Assembly: GCF_900105765.1 (NCBI RefSeq)
Contig: NZ_FNTX01000002.1
Coordinates: forward strand, 620,001-684,000
DNA length: 64,000 nucleotides
Direction of reading: 5' to 3'
Origin: Ruania alba
GTDB taxonomy: Bacteria; Actinomycetota; Actinomycetes; Actinomycetales; Beutenbergiaceae
Part shown: piece by piece, positions 8,312-16,201 of the stretch
How positions within the stretch are numbered: the first letter of the stretch is position 1
Layout: each line of letters starts with the position of its first letter
Notes under the pieces: generated by a model
Told to the model about the DNA's origin: nothing
Databases searched by the model: none
Seen by the model: only the letters and a program-made list of their open reading frames with translations
Program-made: the position numbers and the translations under genes

Positions 8312-9303
8312 ACCACCCCGACCCGCTGCGCGTGGGCCTGATCGGCGCCGGCGGTATCGCCGGCGTGCACGCCCCCGCATGGCGCAGCCTCGGCGCCGAG
8401 CTGGTGGTGCACTCCCTGCACGGAGCGACTGAGCTCGCAGACCGGTACGGCGCTGCCACCGCCGATTCCCTCGACGATCTGCTCGCGCGGGTGGACGTGG
8501 TGGGCATCCTCACCCCCACCGCCACCCACGCCGAGATCGCCCTGGCCGCGATCGCCGCAGGCAAGCACGTGGTCTGCGAGAAGCCGCTGGCCCGCACCGC
8601 CGATCAGGCGCAGCAGATCGTCGACGCCGCCGAGCATGCCGGTGTGCGGCTGTTCCCGGCGCACGTAGTGCGGTACTTCCCCGCCTACGCCGCGGCCCAT
8701 GCGTCCGTGACGGCGGGTCGGATCGGGCAGCTGGCGGTGAGCCGATTCCGCCGCGCGAGCGCGGCACCTGCCTCGCCGTGGTTCTTCGACGAGGCCGCCT
8801 CGGGTGGGATCGTGATGGATCAGATGATCCACGATCTCGATCAGGCGGTCTGGTTCGCCGGCACAGTCACCCGGGTCTTTGCCCGCTCGGTCACGCGTAC
8901 CGACGACGGCGTCCGCACCGCGAGCGCGACCGTCACCCTCACGCATGGTTCCGGTGCGATCAGCCATGTGCACGGGGTGTGGGGGCATGCGCACCTGCCG
9001 TTCTCCTCCTCGTTCGAGATCGCCGGCAGTGACGGTGTGCTCCGGCACGACTCGGCCCGCGAGGATGCCGTGCGGCTGCACCTGCCGCCGACTCCGGGGG
9101 GCGGGTATCTGCCGGAGGTGGATGTGACGGACAGCCCGTACACCGCGGAGATCGTGGATTTCGCGGCGGCGCTGCGGGAGGGCCGGGAGGCGACGGTGAC
9201 CGGTGCGGACGGAGTGCAGGCCGTCCGGTTGGCGGAGGCGGCGAACGAGTCGATCCGCACCGGCGCAGTGGTCGAGATCGAGACGCAGGAGGCCCACCGA
9301 TGA
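8308..9303 (+). CDS. Gfo/Idh/MocA family oxidoreductase (second of three)
   Basis: A 331-aa enzyme of the same superfamily, starting at a GTG that overlaps the previous stop. It has the N-terminal dinucleotide-binding motif VGLIGAGGIAG and the CEKPLART motif near residue 90. A DQMIHDLDQAVWF segment near 170 holds the catalytic histidine. Its stop overlaps the next start by 4 nt, so all three oxidoreductases should be made from one message in fixed order. Sequence is clearly different from both neighbours, which argues for a separate reaction and not a recent duplication. Confidence 0.92.
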   Translation: MNHPDPLRVGLIGAGGIAGVHAPAWRSLGAELVVHSLHGATELADRYGAATADSLDDLLARVDVVGILTPTATHAEIALAAIAAGKHVVCEKPLARTADQAQQIVDAAEHAGVRLFPAHVVRYFPAYAAAHASVTAGRIGQLAVSRFRRASAAPASPWFFDEAASGGIVMDQMIHDLDQAVWFAGTVTRVFARSVTRTDDGVRTASATVTLTHGSGAISHVHGVWGHAHLPFSSSFEIAGSDGVLRHDSAREDAVRLHLPPTPGGGYLPEVDVTDSPYTAEIVDFAAALREGREATVTGADGVQAVRLAEAANESIRTGAVVEIETQEAHR

Positions 9304-10301
9304 CGCTCACCGTGGGACTCCTCTCCTTCGCCCACCCGCACGTCTACGGTTACGCTGCCGCGCTCGCCGATCAGGGCGTGCGGGTGATCGGCACCGACAC
9401 CGGCACGCCGGACCCGGGCACCGTGCGAGGTGCGGACCTGGCCGCGCAGCTCGGGATCACCTACGCCGAGGACGTGGCGAGCGTGCTGGCCGAGGCGCCG
9501 GACGCCGTCGTGATCTGCTCGGAGAACTCACGCCATCGCGAGCTCACCGAACAGGCCCTGGCAGCCGGAGTGCATGTGCTGTGCGAGAAGCCGCTGGCCA
9601 CCTCCGACGAGGACGCGGCGGCGATGGTGGCCGCGGCCGAGCGGGCCGGGCGGATCCTGATGACGGCCTACCCGGTGCGGTTCGCACCGGCGTTCGCCGA
9701 CCTGGTGGCGCGGGCGCGGGCGGGGCAGCTCGGGCAGATCCTGGCGGTCCACGGCACGAACAACGGGAAGATGCCCCGGCCCAGCGAACGGTCCTGGTTC
9801 ACCGACCCGGCCCGGTCCGGTGGTGGGGCGCTGATGGACCACGTGGTGCACCTGGCCGACCTGCTGGACGAGCTGCTCGGCGAACCGGCCGAGAACGTGC
9901 ACGCGGTGACCAACCAGATCCTGCACGCCGACGCCGGGGTGGAGACCGGTGGGGTGGTGTCGGTGGCCTACCCCAGCGGGGTGATCGCGCAGATCGACTG
10001 TTCCTGGTCGGTGCCGGACTCGGCACCCACCTGGGGTGGTCTCACGCTTGAGGTGCACGGCACGCGAGGCTCGATGCGGATCGACCCGTTCGCCGAGCAC
10101 GTGCACGGGTATGACGCCAGCGGAGCCGTATGGCAGCCGTATGGGACCGACTTGGACGCGCGGATGATCGCGACGTTCCTGGACGCGGTGCGCAGCGGGA
10201 CCCGGCCCCAGCCGGACGGCGGGGTCGGGGCTCGAACGCTCGCGATCGTGACGGCGGCGCAGCGGTCGGTCGCGTCCGGACGCCCCGAAACCACCCTTTG
10301 A
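9300..10301 (+). CDS. Gfo/Idh/MocA family oxidoreductase (third of three)
   Basis: A 333-aa Gfo/Idh/MocA protein beginning at the ATG of an ATGA overlap. The Rossmann motif is unusual: the N-terminus reads VGLLSFAHPHVYGYAAAL, with the usual G-x-G-x-x-G loop replaced by SFAHPH, as in a subgroup of the family. CEKPLATS near residue 95 and ALMDHVVHLADLLDELLG near 175 are intact. The altered loop may change cofactor use. It ends the operon; two hairpins at 10331-10351 and 10376-10397 follow. Confidence 0.88.
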   Translation: MTLTVGLLSFAHPHVYGYAAALADQGVRVIGTDTGTPDPGTVRGADLAAQLGITYAEDVASVLAEAPDAVVICSENSRHRELTEQALAAGVHVLCEKPLATSDEDAAAMVAAAERAGRILMTAYPVRFAPAFADLVARARAGQLGQILAVHGTNNGKMPRPSERSWFTDPARSGGGALMDHVVHLADLLDELLGEPAENVHAVTNQILHADAGVETGGVVSVAYPSGVIAQIDCSWSVPDSAPTWGGLTLEVHGTRGSMRIDPFAEHVHGYDASGAVWQPYGTDLDARMIATFLDAVRSGTRPQPDGGVGARTLAIVTAAQRSVASGRPETTL

Positions 10302-10375
10302 AATCACACATCGAATCGGTTGCTGGGAGCACCGGCTTGGCCCGTGCCGGTAGCCAGATCGACGTCTGATTTCGG

Positions 10376-10397
10376 CAGCACCGGCGGGTCGGTGCTG
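10376..10397. terminator. Hairpin between convergent genes
   Basis: CAGCACCG at 10376-10383 pairs perfectly with CGGTGCTG at 10390-10397 around a 6-nt loop. A smaller hairpin (ACCGGC/GCCGGT) precedes it at 10331-10351. They separate the rightward oxidoreductase operon from the leftward binding-protein gene, so a bidirectional terminator is likely. No U-tract is present, as is common in actinobacteria. Confidence 0.6.
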
Positions 10398-11699
10398 TCA
10401 CCAGCCGTCGAGATCAAGCTGGCGAGCCTGGTTCTCCACATCACGGTCATAGTTCGCTGCGGCCTCCTCCGCGCTCCGAATCCCGGAACCCACCTCGACC
10501 GTGATGTTGGCCAGATTGGGGCCCTTGATCGGGGAGAGAAACTCCAGCGCAGGGGCCGTGTTGCCCTCATCGACGTACGCCTGGACGTCCTGCAGCAACG
10601 GGGTGACGTCGTCAGGCAGCTCGCAGGAGTTGGCATACGGTCCGCTCGGCGCCCCGGTTTCGTTGACGATGTCGCACGCGTCGGAGGAGTTGAGGAAGGT
10701 CAGCAACTGTAGAGCAGCCGCACGCTCCTCCCCCTCCGCGGTGGCCGCCACATAGGTCGCATCCGGCTGCCAGATCGTCGCCGACGTGTGCTGCGCACTG
10801 TCAGCCGGGATGGCCATGAACCGCAGATCCTCGACGGCGTCCGGTGAGTTGGCCGTGATGGTGTCCAGGACCGTGGTCAGGATCGGATAGTGAGCACCGG
10901 TGCCGTCAGCCACCATCATGGCGCCATCTTCGAACGTGGCCGAGGGGAAGTCGACGTTGAAGTAGCCCGCCTCGTATGCCTCCTGGAGATGCCGGAATCC
11001 GGCGAGGGCGGGCTCTTCGGCGTAGAACCTGGAGTGCGCGGTGTACTCCTGTGCCCACTCCGAATCCTGCGCGTGGACATTCGCGAAATCGCCGAGGACG
11101 AACAGCTGGCTGGTCCACGGGTCGGCGTAAGTCTGGATGATCGGGACATACCCAGCAGCGGCGATCTGCTCGTTGTTCGCCATGAAGGCGTCCCACGACT
11201 GCGGTACCTCCAGGCCCAGCTCGTCGTAGACCGGCTGGCTGTAGACGATGCCACCGGCGAGGGAGGTGCCGAACGGGGTTCCGTAAACACCACTCTCGGT
11301 ACTGACAACGGATCGGAAATCCTCGGTCAGATTGTCGATCCAGGCTTCCTCGGACAGGTCGACCAGCGTGGCGTCCGGGTTGAGCGCCTGCAGCAGCGAA
11401 CCTGAGTTGTAGGTGAACACTTCGGCCATCTCCCCGGTGGCGAGGCGGGTCTTGACGACGTTGACCCCGTCGTCGCCGCTGGGCCGGGTGTCATGGTTGA
11501 CGACGATCCCGGAGTGCGTCGCCTCGAACTCCTCGATCAGGGCGGCGGCCATCTCCGACGTCTGCTCGTCACTGCTGGTCAGCCAGGTGATCTCGATGGT
11601 GCCGTCCTCACCTTCATCGGAGGAACAGGCGGCCACGGCAGCCAGGCTGACGGCACCTATGAGAGCCACGAGGGGTTTCGGCGTGAGGATCCTGGTCAT
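10398..11699 (-). CDS. Carbohydrate ABC transporter substrate-binding lipoprotein
   Basis: A 433-aa family-1 extracellular solute-binding protein. A lipoprotein signal ends at the lipobox AVAAC (Cys near residue 25), so it should be anchored outside the membrane. The mature part has the periplasmic-binding-protein layout, with typical TRLATGEMAEVF and GVYGTPFGTS segments. It is the last gene of a leftward operon: the upstream sulfatase stop overlaps its ATG by 4 nt. No permease or ATPase follows; the next gene is convergent. The partner permease must lie elsewhere, and the permease at the left edge of the window is one untested candidate. Coupling to a sulfatase suggests uptake of desulfated sugar fragments. 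Confidence 0.9.
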   Translation of the reverse strand: MTRILTPKPLVALIGAVSLAAVAACSSDEGEDGTIEITWLTSSDEQTSEMAAALIEEFEATHSGIVVNHDTRPSGDDGVNVVKTRLATGEMAEVFTYNSGSLLQALNPDATLVDLSEEAWIDNLTEDFRSVVSTESGVYGTPFGTSLAGGIVYSQPVYDELGLEVPQSWDAFMANNEQIAAAGYVPIIQTYADPWTSQLFVLGDFANVHAQDSEWAQEYTAHSRFYAEEPALAGFRHLQEAYEAGYFNVDFPSATFEDGAMMVADGTGAHYPILTTVLDTITANSPDAVEDLRFMAIPADSAQHTSATIWQPDATYVAATAEGEERAAALQLLTFLNSSDACDIVNETGAPSGPYANSCELPDDVTPLLQDVQAYVDEGNTAPALEFLSPIKGPNLANITVEVGSGIRSAEEAAANYDRDVENQARQLDLDGW

Positions 11700-13165
11700 C
11701 GGTGACCCTTCCTGTCGATAGCGGAGGACGGCGGGCCGTCGTGGTGCCGGGGCTGAGAGTCGTGCGCGCTTGCCGCGAGCTTGCGTCCGTCGAGCAGTTG
11801 CGAGCGAACCCAGTCGTTGTCGACGGTGCGGTCCCCGTCGGCCAGCAAGTCGTCGTACAGCTGACGCCGCAGACCGGCCAGGACGGTGCTGACGGAACTG
11901 TCACCGATACGGTTGTCGAGCTCGTCGGGATCGCCGTGAAGGTCGTACAGCTCGTCGACATCCGTCGGATTCCAGATGTACTTCCACCGTCGGTCCCGGA
12001 TCATCCGCTGGACGTAGAGGCCGAACTGCTGCCCGTTGTAGGTGCTCACCACGTGATCTCGCGCGGAGAGAGCGTCGTTGACGTGCCATCGGCCGCCGTC
12101 GGGTTCGACCAGAGGTGAGCCATGGGTGGGCGTACCGTCATCGCCGAGCGCGCGATAGAGCAATGTGGCCAGATCGAGCGTGTTGTGCACGAACGCGTCG
12201 CTGATCTCCCCGGCGGGCACTGTGCCCGGCCAGGAGAGCACGAGTGGAACTCGAACGACGTCGTCGTACATCACGTGATGCTTGTCGATCATCCGATGGG
12301 AGCCGCACATGTCTCCGTGGTCACTGGTGTAGATCACGAGCGTGTCCTCGAGCTGACCCGCCTCGTCGATCGTGGTCATGATGCGGCCGATGGCGGCATC
12401 CATCTGGGTGATGCTCGCGTAATAACGCGACACCATCGGCGCCCAGTCCTCCCAGGTAAAGTCCTCCACGCCCCAGCTGTGGAGCTGCTGACGCTGGATG
12501 TAGGGCTTGCCGGCAAACGACTCCTCAAAGCTCCCCCACGGCGGGATCTCACGAGCCGGGTACTGATCGGCGAACTCGGCCGTCGGCTGGCACGGCAGAT
12601 GCGGCTCGACGAAGTCCACCCGGACGTGCCACGGCTGGTGAGTACTGCGGGTGATGAACTCCGCGGCACGCTCTGCCGACCAGTGCGTCCTGCTGTCCTC
12701 GGTCGGCACGGGGTCGATACCGCCGAACCACCCGCCGTCGACGTGCGCCTCGGGGTGACGATGCGCCCGCCACTGGTCATAGGCCCCCAGCGGGACGTAC
12801 TCGTCGTACCCGAAGTCCCGCGGATCGGCATCGGGGTGCACGTGCCATTTTCCGATGTACCTGCTCCGGTATCCACGGGATGCGAGGAGGCGGGTCCAGG
12901 TCGTCGCGTCAGGGTCGAGCACCGTGCCCTTCGGGCCGAGGTCGTAGTTCCACAGACCGCCGGCGCACTCCGGCCGAAGTCCGGTCAGGAGCGACTGTCG
13001 GGCCGGCACGCACAGAGGAATCGGGGTAAAGGCACTGTCGAACCGGGTGCCGGATCGGGCCAGAGCATCGAGGGTGGGAGTGCGCACCGGGCAGCGTTGC
13101 GCGTACCCAGCGCAGTCCCACCGGTGCTGGTCAGAGACGATGAGCAGGATGTTCGGGGAGGTCAC
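11696..13165 (-). CDS. Sulfatase (type I, formylglycine-dependent)
   Basis: A 489-aa arylsulfatase-superfamily enzyme that hydrolyses sulfate esters. The metal-binding start is SDQH (D12, Q13) and the active-site signature is C52-V-P-A-R, whose cysteine is converted to formylglycine in this family. A DHGD metal motif lies near residue 300 and a conserved GKWH near 105. The GTG at 13165 is chosen because homology begins there (TSPNILLIVSD); the frame is open for 122 more codons upstream but that part is non-coding in character. No signal peptide is seen, so the enzyme appears cytoplasmic. It is translationally coupled to the binding-protein gene downstream and follows the Tat-exported proteins. 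The sugar substrate is unknown. Confidence 0.92.
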   Translation of the reverse strand: MTSPNILLIVSDQHRWDCAGYAQRCPVRTPTLDALARSGTRFDSAFTPIPLCVPARQSLLTGLRPECAGGLWNYDLGPKGTVLDPDATTWTRLLASRGYRSRYIGKWHVHPDADPRDFGYDEYVPLGAYDQWRAHRHPEAHVDGGWFGGIDPVPTEDSRTHWSAERAAEFITRSTHQPWHVRVDFVEPHLPCQPTAEFADQYPAREIPPWGSFEESFAGKPYIQRQQLHSWGVEDFTWEDWAPMVSRYYASITQMDAAIGRIMTTIDEAGQLEDTLVIYTSDHGDMCGSHRMIDKHHVMYDDVVRVPLVLSWPGTVPAGEISDAFVHNTLDLATLLYRALGDDGTPTHGSPLVEPDGGRWHVNDALSARDHVVSTYNGQQFGLYVQRMIRDRRWKYIWNPTDVDELYDLHGDPDELDNRIGDSSVSTVLAGLRRQLYDDLLADGDRTVDNDWVRSQLLDGRKLAASAHDSQPRHHDGPPSSAIDRKGHR

Positions 13166-13184
13166 GGTGTCCTTCGCTATGGAT

Positions 13185-13223
13185 GGCGTGGCCCCAGGAA
13201 CTATGCATTCCTGGGGCCACGCC
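13185..13223. terminator. Perfect 16-bp hairpin between Tat-protein and sulfatase genes
   Basis: The 16 bases at 13185-13200 are perfectly complementary to 13208-13223 around a 7-nt loop. It lies 8 nt past the end of the Tat-protein gene and 20 nt before the sulfatase start, within what otherwise looks like one leftward operon. It could be a terminator or attenuator, or an mRNA-processing/stability element that gives different levels of the exported and cytoplasmic products. Confidence 0.65.
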
Positions 13224-13230
13224 CCGGTCT

Positions 13231-14364
13231 CTAGTGGCGACGGGCGGCCGCGCCCCGAGCCATCTCGCGGAAGATCCGCATCTGGCTGGCTCCCTCCGGC
13301 GGCAGCTCGCCGAGTGTGTCCGGAGTCGAGTGGTCCGGGTACGGGTGGAACGGCCAAAGGATGTACCGGTCGGCCGCGCCACCGTGATCGACGTAGGTCG
13401 CAATGCCCTCCAGGACCCGCCGCCGGAATGCGTTGTTGCTCTGCCGTCCGGCGCGTCCGTCGGTGCACTGGAGTCCGAAGGTGACGCCGAGCCCCTTGAT
13501 GAACCGTTCGACCTCGACCATCCGGTCCCACGTCATCGGCCCGCTCGGGCGTTCGATCTCCAGACGCGGGTGCTCGAACGGTTTGTCGAAGTGGATGAAG
13601 TCCAACTCGTGCCCGCTGGACCGCAGCTCACTCTGCAGCGAGGTGAGGACCTCTCGCCAGGGTGGATAGATGCCCGGCTTGTCGTTCAGGGGGTAGATCA
13701 CACCGATCTGAACATCCGGGAACTCACCTCGGACCTGGTCGTTGAACTCCACCACGTCCTGGATGCGGCGCTCCATCGAATAGCCCAGGAATCGGCCCGG
13801 ACCGGGCTTGCTGAGCACACTCTGCAGCAAGATGTTGGTGAGGTTGAACCCAGCCGCCCGGAGCTGGCGCAGGTTGTTGATGGTCGCGGTGAAGTCCGGC
13901 GGGCCCTCGGGGATCTCGCCGGTCTCCTGAAACTTGTGCCACCACCAGGTGGTTGCCTGGGTGACGTTGAAGGCGAAGTTCATGTCGGCGTGGGCGGACG
14001 CCATTGTGTCGAGCAGTTCCGGTTCGTACTTCACCACGTCCGCATAGTTGTCGCCGGCGCCGACCTGACCGAAGCTGAACGTATGCATGGCACGGCGCGC
14101 GTGTCGCCAGGTGTCGAGGTTGTCGTAGCGGGACTCGAGGTCCGGTGGGGCTCCTCGACCGCCCTGACCCAGATTGTTGTCCTGGTACCAGAACTCCGGC
14201 AGTCGCGCCGCCGCGTCAGCCGCTGTGCCGTCAACCGCGGCCGCTGGTGTCGCACTCAGGGAACCGGCGGCCACGGCACCGGCCACGGCGGCACCACCCG
14301 TCGCCAGAACCTGACGGCGGGTTGGTCCCTCGTCGTTGATCATCGCTCGTGACGTCGTCGTCAT
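13231..14364 (-). CDS. Tat-exported protein of unknown function (copy 1)
   Basis: A 377-aa protein I cannot assign to a known family. A twin-arginine signal (R16-R17 in TRRQVLATGG, then a hydrophobic Ala-rich stretch to about residue 43) predicts folded export. The mature part starts with PEFWYQDNNLGQGG and is rich in aromatic residues. Segments shared with the neighbouring copy include QATTWWW, RRIQDVVEFNDQVR, IHFDKPFEHPRLEI, GLQCTDGR and ILWPFHPYPDHS. Alternating strand/helix character and buried acidic and His residues would fit a TIM-barrel carbohydrate-active enzyme, but this is inference. A GAGGAGAAGAG ribosome site precedes the ATG. It lies between its paralogue and a sulfatase in one leftward operon. 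Confidence 0.85.
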   Translation of the reverse strand: MTTTSRAMINDEGPTRRQVLATGGAAVAGAVAAGSLSATPAAAVDGTAADAAARLPEFWYQDNNLGQGGRGAPPDLESRYDNLDTWRHARRAMHTFSFGQVGAGDNYADVVKYEPELLDTMASAHADMNFAFNVTQATTWWWHKFQETGEIPEGPPDFTATINNLRQLRAAGFNLTNILLQSVLSKPGPGRFLGYSMERRIQDVVEFNDQVRGEFPDVQIGVIYPLNDKPGIYPPWREVLTSLQSELRSSGHELDFIHFDKPFEHPRLEIERPSGPMTWDRMVEVERFIKGLGVTFGLQCTDGRAGRQSNNAFRRRVLEGIATYVDHGGAADRYILWPFHPYPDHSTPDTLGELPPEGASQMRIFREMARGAAARRH

Positions 14365-14385
14365 CTCTTCTCCTCGGGTTGGGGT

Positions 14386-15501
14386 TTATCGCGTCTGGTT
14401 GGATCGGGGCGCGTGTTGCTCGGCGGCGCCGGCGGCGAGCTCGCGGAAGAGACGCAGCTGGCTGGCGCCTTCGGGCGGGAGAGGCCCGAGGTCGTCGGGC
14501 AGTGAGTGGTCCGGGTAGGGGTGGAACGGCCAGAGGATGTACCGGTCGGCTGCGCCTCCGTGGGCGATATACGTCGCGAGCCCGTCAAGCACCAGCTCAC
14601 GGAACTCGTTGTTGCTCGCTCGGCCGCCGCGCCCGTCGGTGCATTGGAGCCCGAAGGTGACGCCCAGGCTCTTCACGAACTGTTCGACCTCGACCATCCG
14701 GTCCCACGTCATCGGCCCGCTCGAGTCTTCGATCTCCAGGCGAGGGTGCTCGAAGGGCTTGTCGAAGTGGATGAAGTCCAGCTCGTGCCCACTGGACTGC
14801 AGCTCGCTCTGCAGCACGGTGAGCGCCTCTCGCCAGGGCAGATAGATGCCCGGCTTGTTGGTGAGCGGGTAGATCACGCCAATACGAACGCCCGGGAACT
14901 CGGCGCGGACCTGATCGTTGAACTCCACCACGTCCTGGATACGGCGCTCCGTCGAGTAGCCCAGGAATCCACCCGGTCCAGGTTTGGTGAGCACACTCTG
15001 CAACATGATGTCGGTGATGTGGAGGCCGGCATCTGCCAGGTCATGCAGTTCATTGATCGTTCTGGTGAAGTTCGCAGGCCCGGACGGAATCTCTCCCGTT
15101 CGGCGGTAGTACCCCCACCACCACGTGGTGGCCTGCGTCACGTTGTAGGCGACATGGTGATCAGCGTGTGCGGCAGCCATCGAGGCAAGGAATGCCGGAT
15201 CGTCCCGGAGCCCTTGTTTGACGAGTGCGTTCTGGCCCAGGACGAAGGTGTGCATCACGGCTCGGGCCTTGTCCCAGGCGGCCAGGTCGTCGTAGCGAGA
15301 CCGGAAATCGGGCGGAACTCCGCCGCCCTGACCGAGGTTGTTGTCCTGATACCAAAACTCCGGCACGTTGTCGGTCTGCGAGGCTGCGCGTGCAGGCGTC
15401 GCCACGGACGGGGGTGCCGCGGCCATACCGACAGCCGCCGCCCCTATCGTTGCGCTGGCGGTCGCAATGACCTGCCGCCTGCTGATGGCATGAGTGTTCA
15501 T
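14386..15501 (-). CDS. Tat-exported protein of unknown function (copy 2)
   Basis: A 371-aa paralogue of the next gene, about 70% identical over the mature region by eye and higher in the C-terminal two thirds. The start at 15501 is fixed by an AGGAGG ribosome site at 15508-15513. The Tat motif is SRRQVIATAS, and a cleavage site is likely near residue 40 (PARAAS). The two copies differ most just after HTF (residues 100-120), where the downstream copy carries a short insertion, and in the C-terminal tail. Conservation of the aromatic and acidic motifs in both copies argues that both are functional. It is the first gene of the leftward sulfatase operon. Function unknown; an extracellular hydrolase or lyase on a sulfated glycan is the leading guess. 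Confidence 0.85.
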   Translation of the reverse strand: MNTHAISRRQVIATASATIGAAAVGMAAAPPSVATPARAASQTDNVPEFWYQDNNLGQGGGVPPDFRSRYDDLAAWDKARAVMHTFVLGQNALVKQGLRDDPAFLASMAAAHADHHVAYNVTQATTWWWGYYRRTGEIPSGPANFTRTINELHDLADAGLHITDIMLQSVLTKPGPGGFLGYSTERRIQDVVEFNDQVRAEFPGVRIGVIYPLTNKPGIYLPWREALTVLQSELQSSGHELDFIHFDKPFEHPRLEIEDSSGPMTWDRMVEVEQFVKSLGVTFGLQCTDGRGGRASNNEFRELVLDGLATYIAHGGAADRYILWPFHPYPDHSLPDDLGPLPPEGASQLRLFRELAAGAAEQHAPRSNQTR

Positions 15502-16201
15502 TCGATTCCTCCTGTGTCGTCGTTGATCAGGCAGGTGCCGTGCTAGGTGAGCACGGGGTCGTGGCACACGACGGCTGGGGCCTCAGGAGATCCGATGATC
15601 CGCGGCCCGCCGTGGTCACCGATCGGCCGACGGCGTCCCTCACCCCTCCCCAGCAGCGTGCCCAGGACGTCATGCCTCAGACAACCGTATCGATACGTTC
15701 CAATCTTGTTGCATGAAACCCGTTCGCACTTCTTTGCACGACCAGGCTGTAGCCGCACAGTTCGGCGCTTTGATCCGCCCAATCGGCTGCAACCAACGTC
15801 GAACCAGTGGCAATGAAAGTACACTGATACGATACAACCCGCAACCATCTATCGAGCGAGGTGGTGCTCGCCAGAGATCGACTCCACGCGGAAGGTCCGG
15901 TGCGTCGGTCCCATCGCTCCTGTGGAATGTGGGTAGCACGGTAGGCACGGAGGTGCTCGCCAGACGGCACGGCGGAGTCGGCAGTCAGGAAGGTTCCGAC
16001 GAACCACAGGCACTCCTCTGCGTCAAAGTTCTTTGATACGATTCATGACCAGAGAAGAAGCCAGTGGAGAAGGCCCAGTATTCTGCGGTTGACGTTCTGT
16101 GATCAGAGCGACCAGCCCTCTTGTTGCGGCCACGTGGGCTCTCAATCGTGCCAATGTAGGTACGGGCTGAGCCGATCAGCTCGGAAGGACGAGGAAAGGG
16201 T
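15502..16201. promoter_or_regulatory. Divergent control region of the sulfatase locus with repeated CG-centred near-palindromes
   Basis: A 700-bp region of lower GC without a convincing gene. It separates the Tat-protein operon from the LacI gene. Related 12-mers occur at 15686-15697 (CGTATCGATACG, a perfect palindrome), 15825-15836 (TGATACGATACA) and 16034-16045 (TGATACGATTCA). A weaker match overlaps the start codon of the Tat gene at 15498-15509. A similar site, TGAATCGAATCA, lies before the first rightward sulfatase. Central-CG near-palindromes of this kind are typical LacI-family operators. A 7-bp hairpin (CCGTGCT/AGCACGG) at 15538-15556 lies in the presumed leader of the leftward operon. 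Confidence 0.6.

Noticed and set aside
11696-13531. A 611-codon frame as the sulfatase gene
   Set aside because: The first 122 codons overlap the Tat-protein gene and the hairpin; homology begins at the GTG at 13165.
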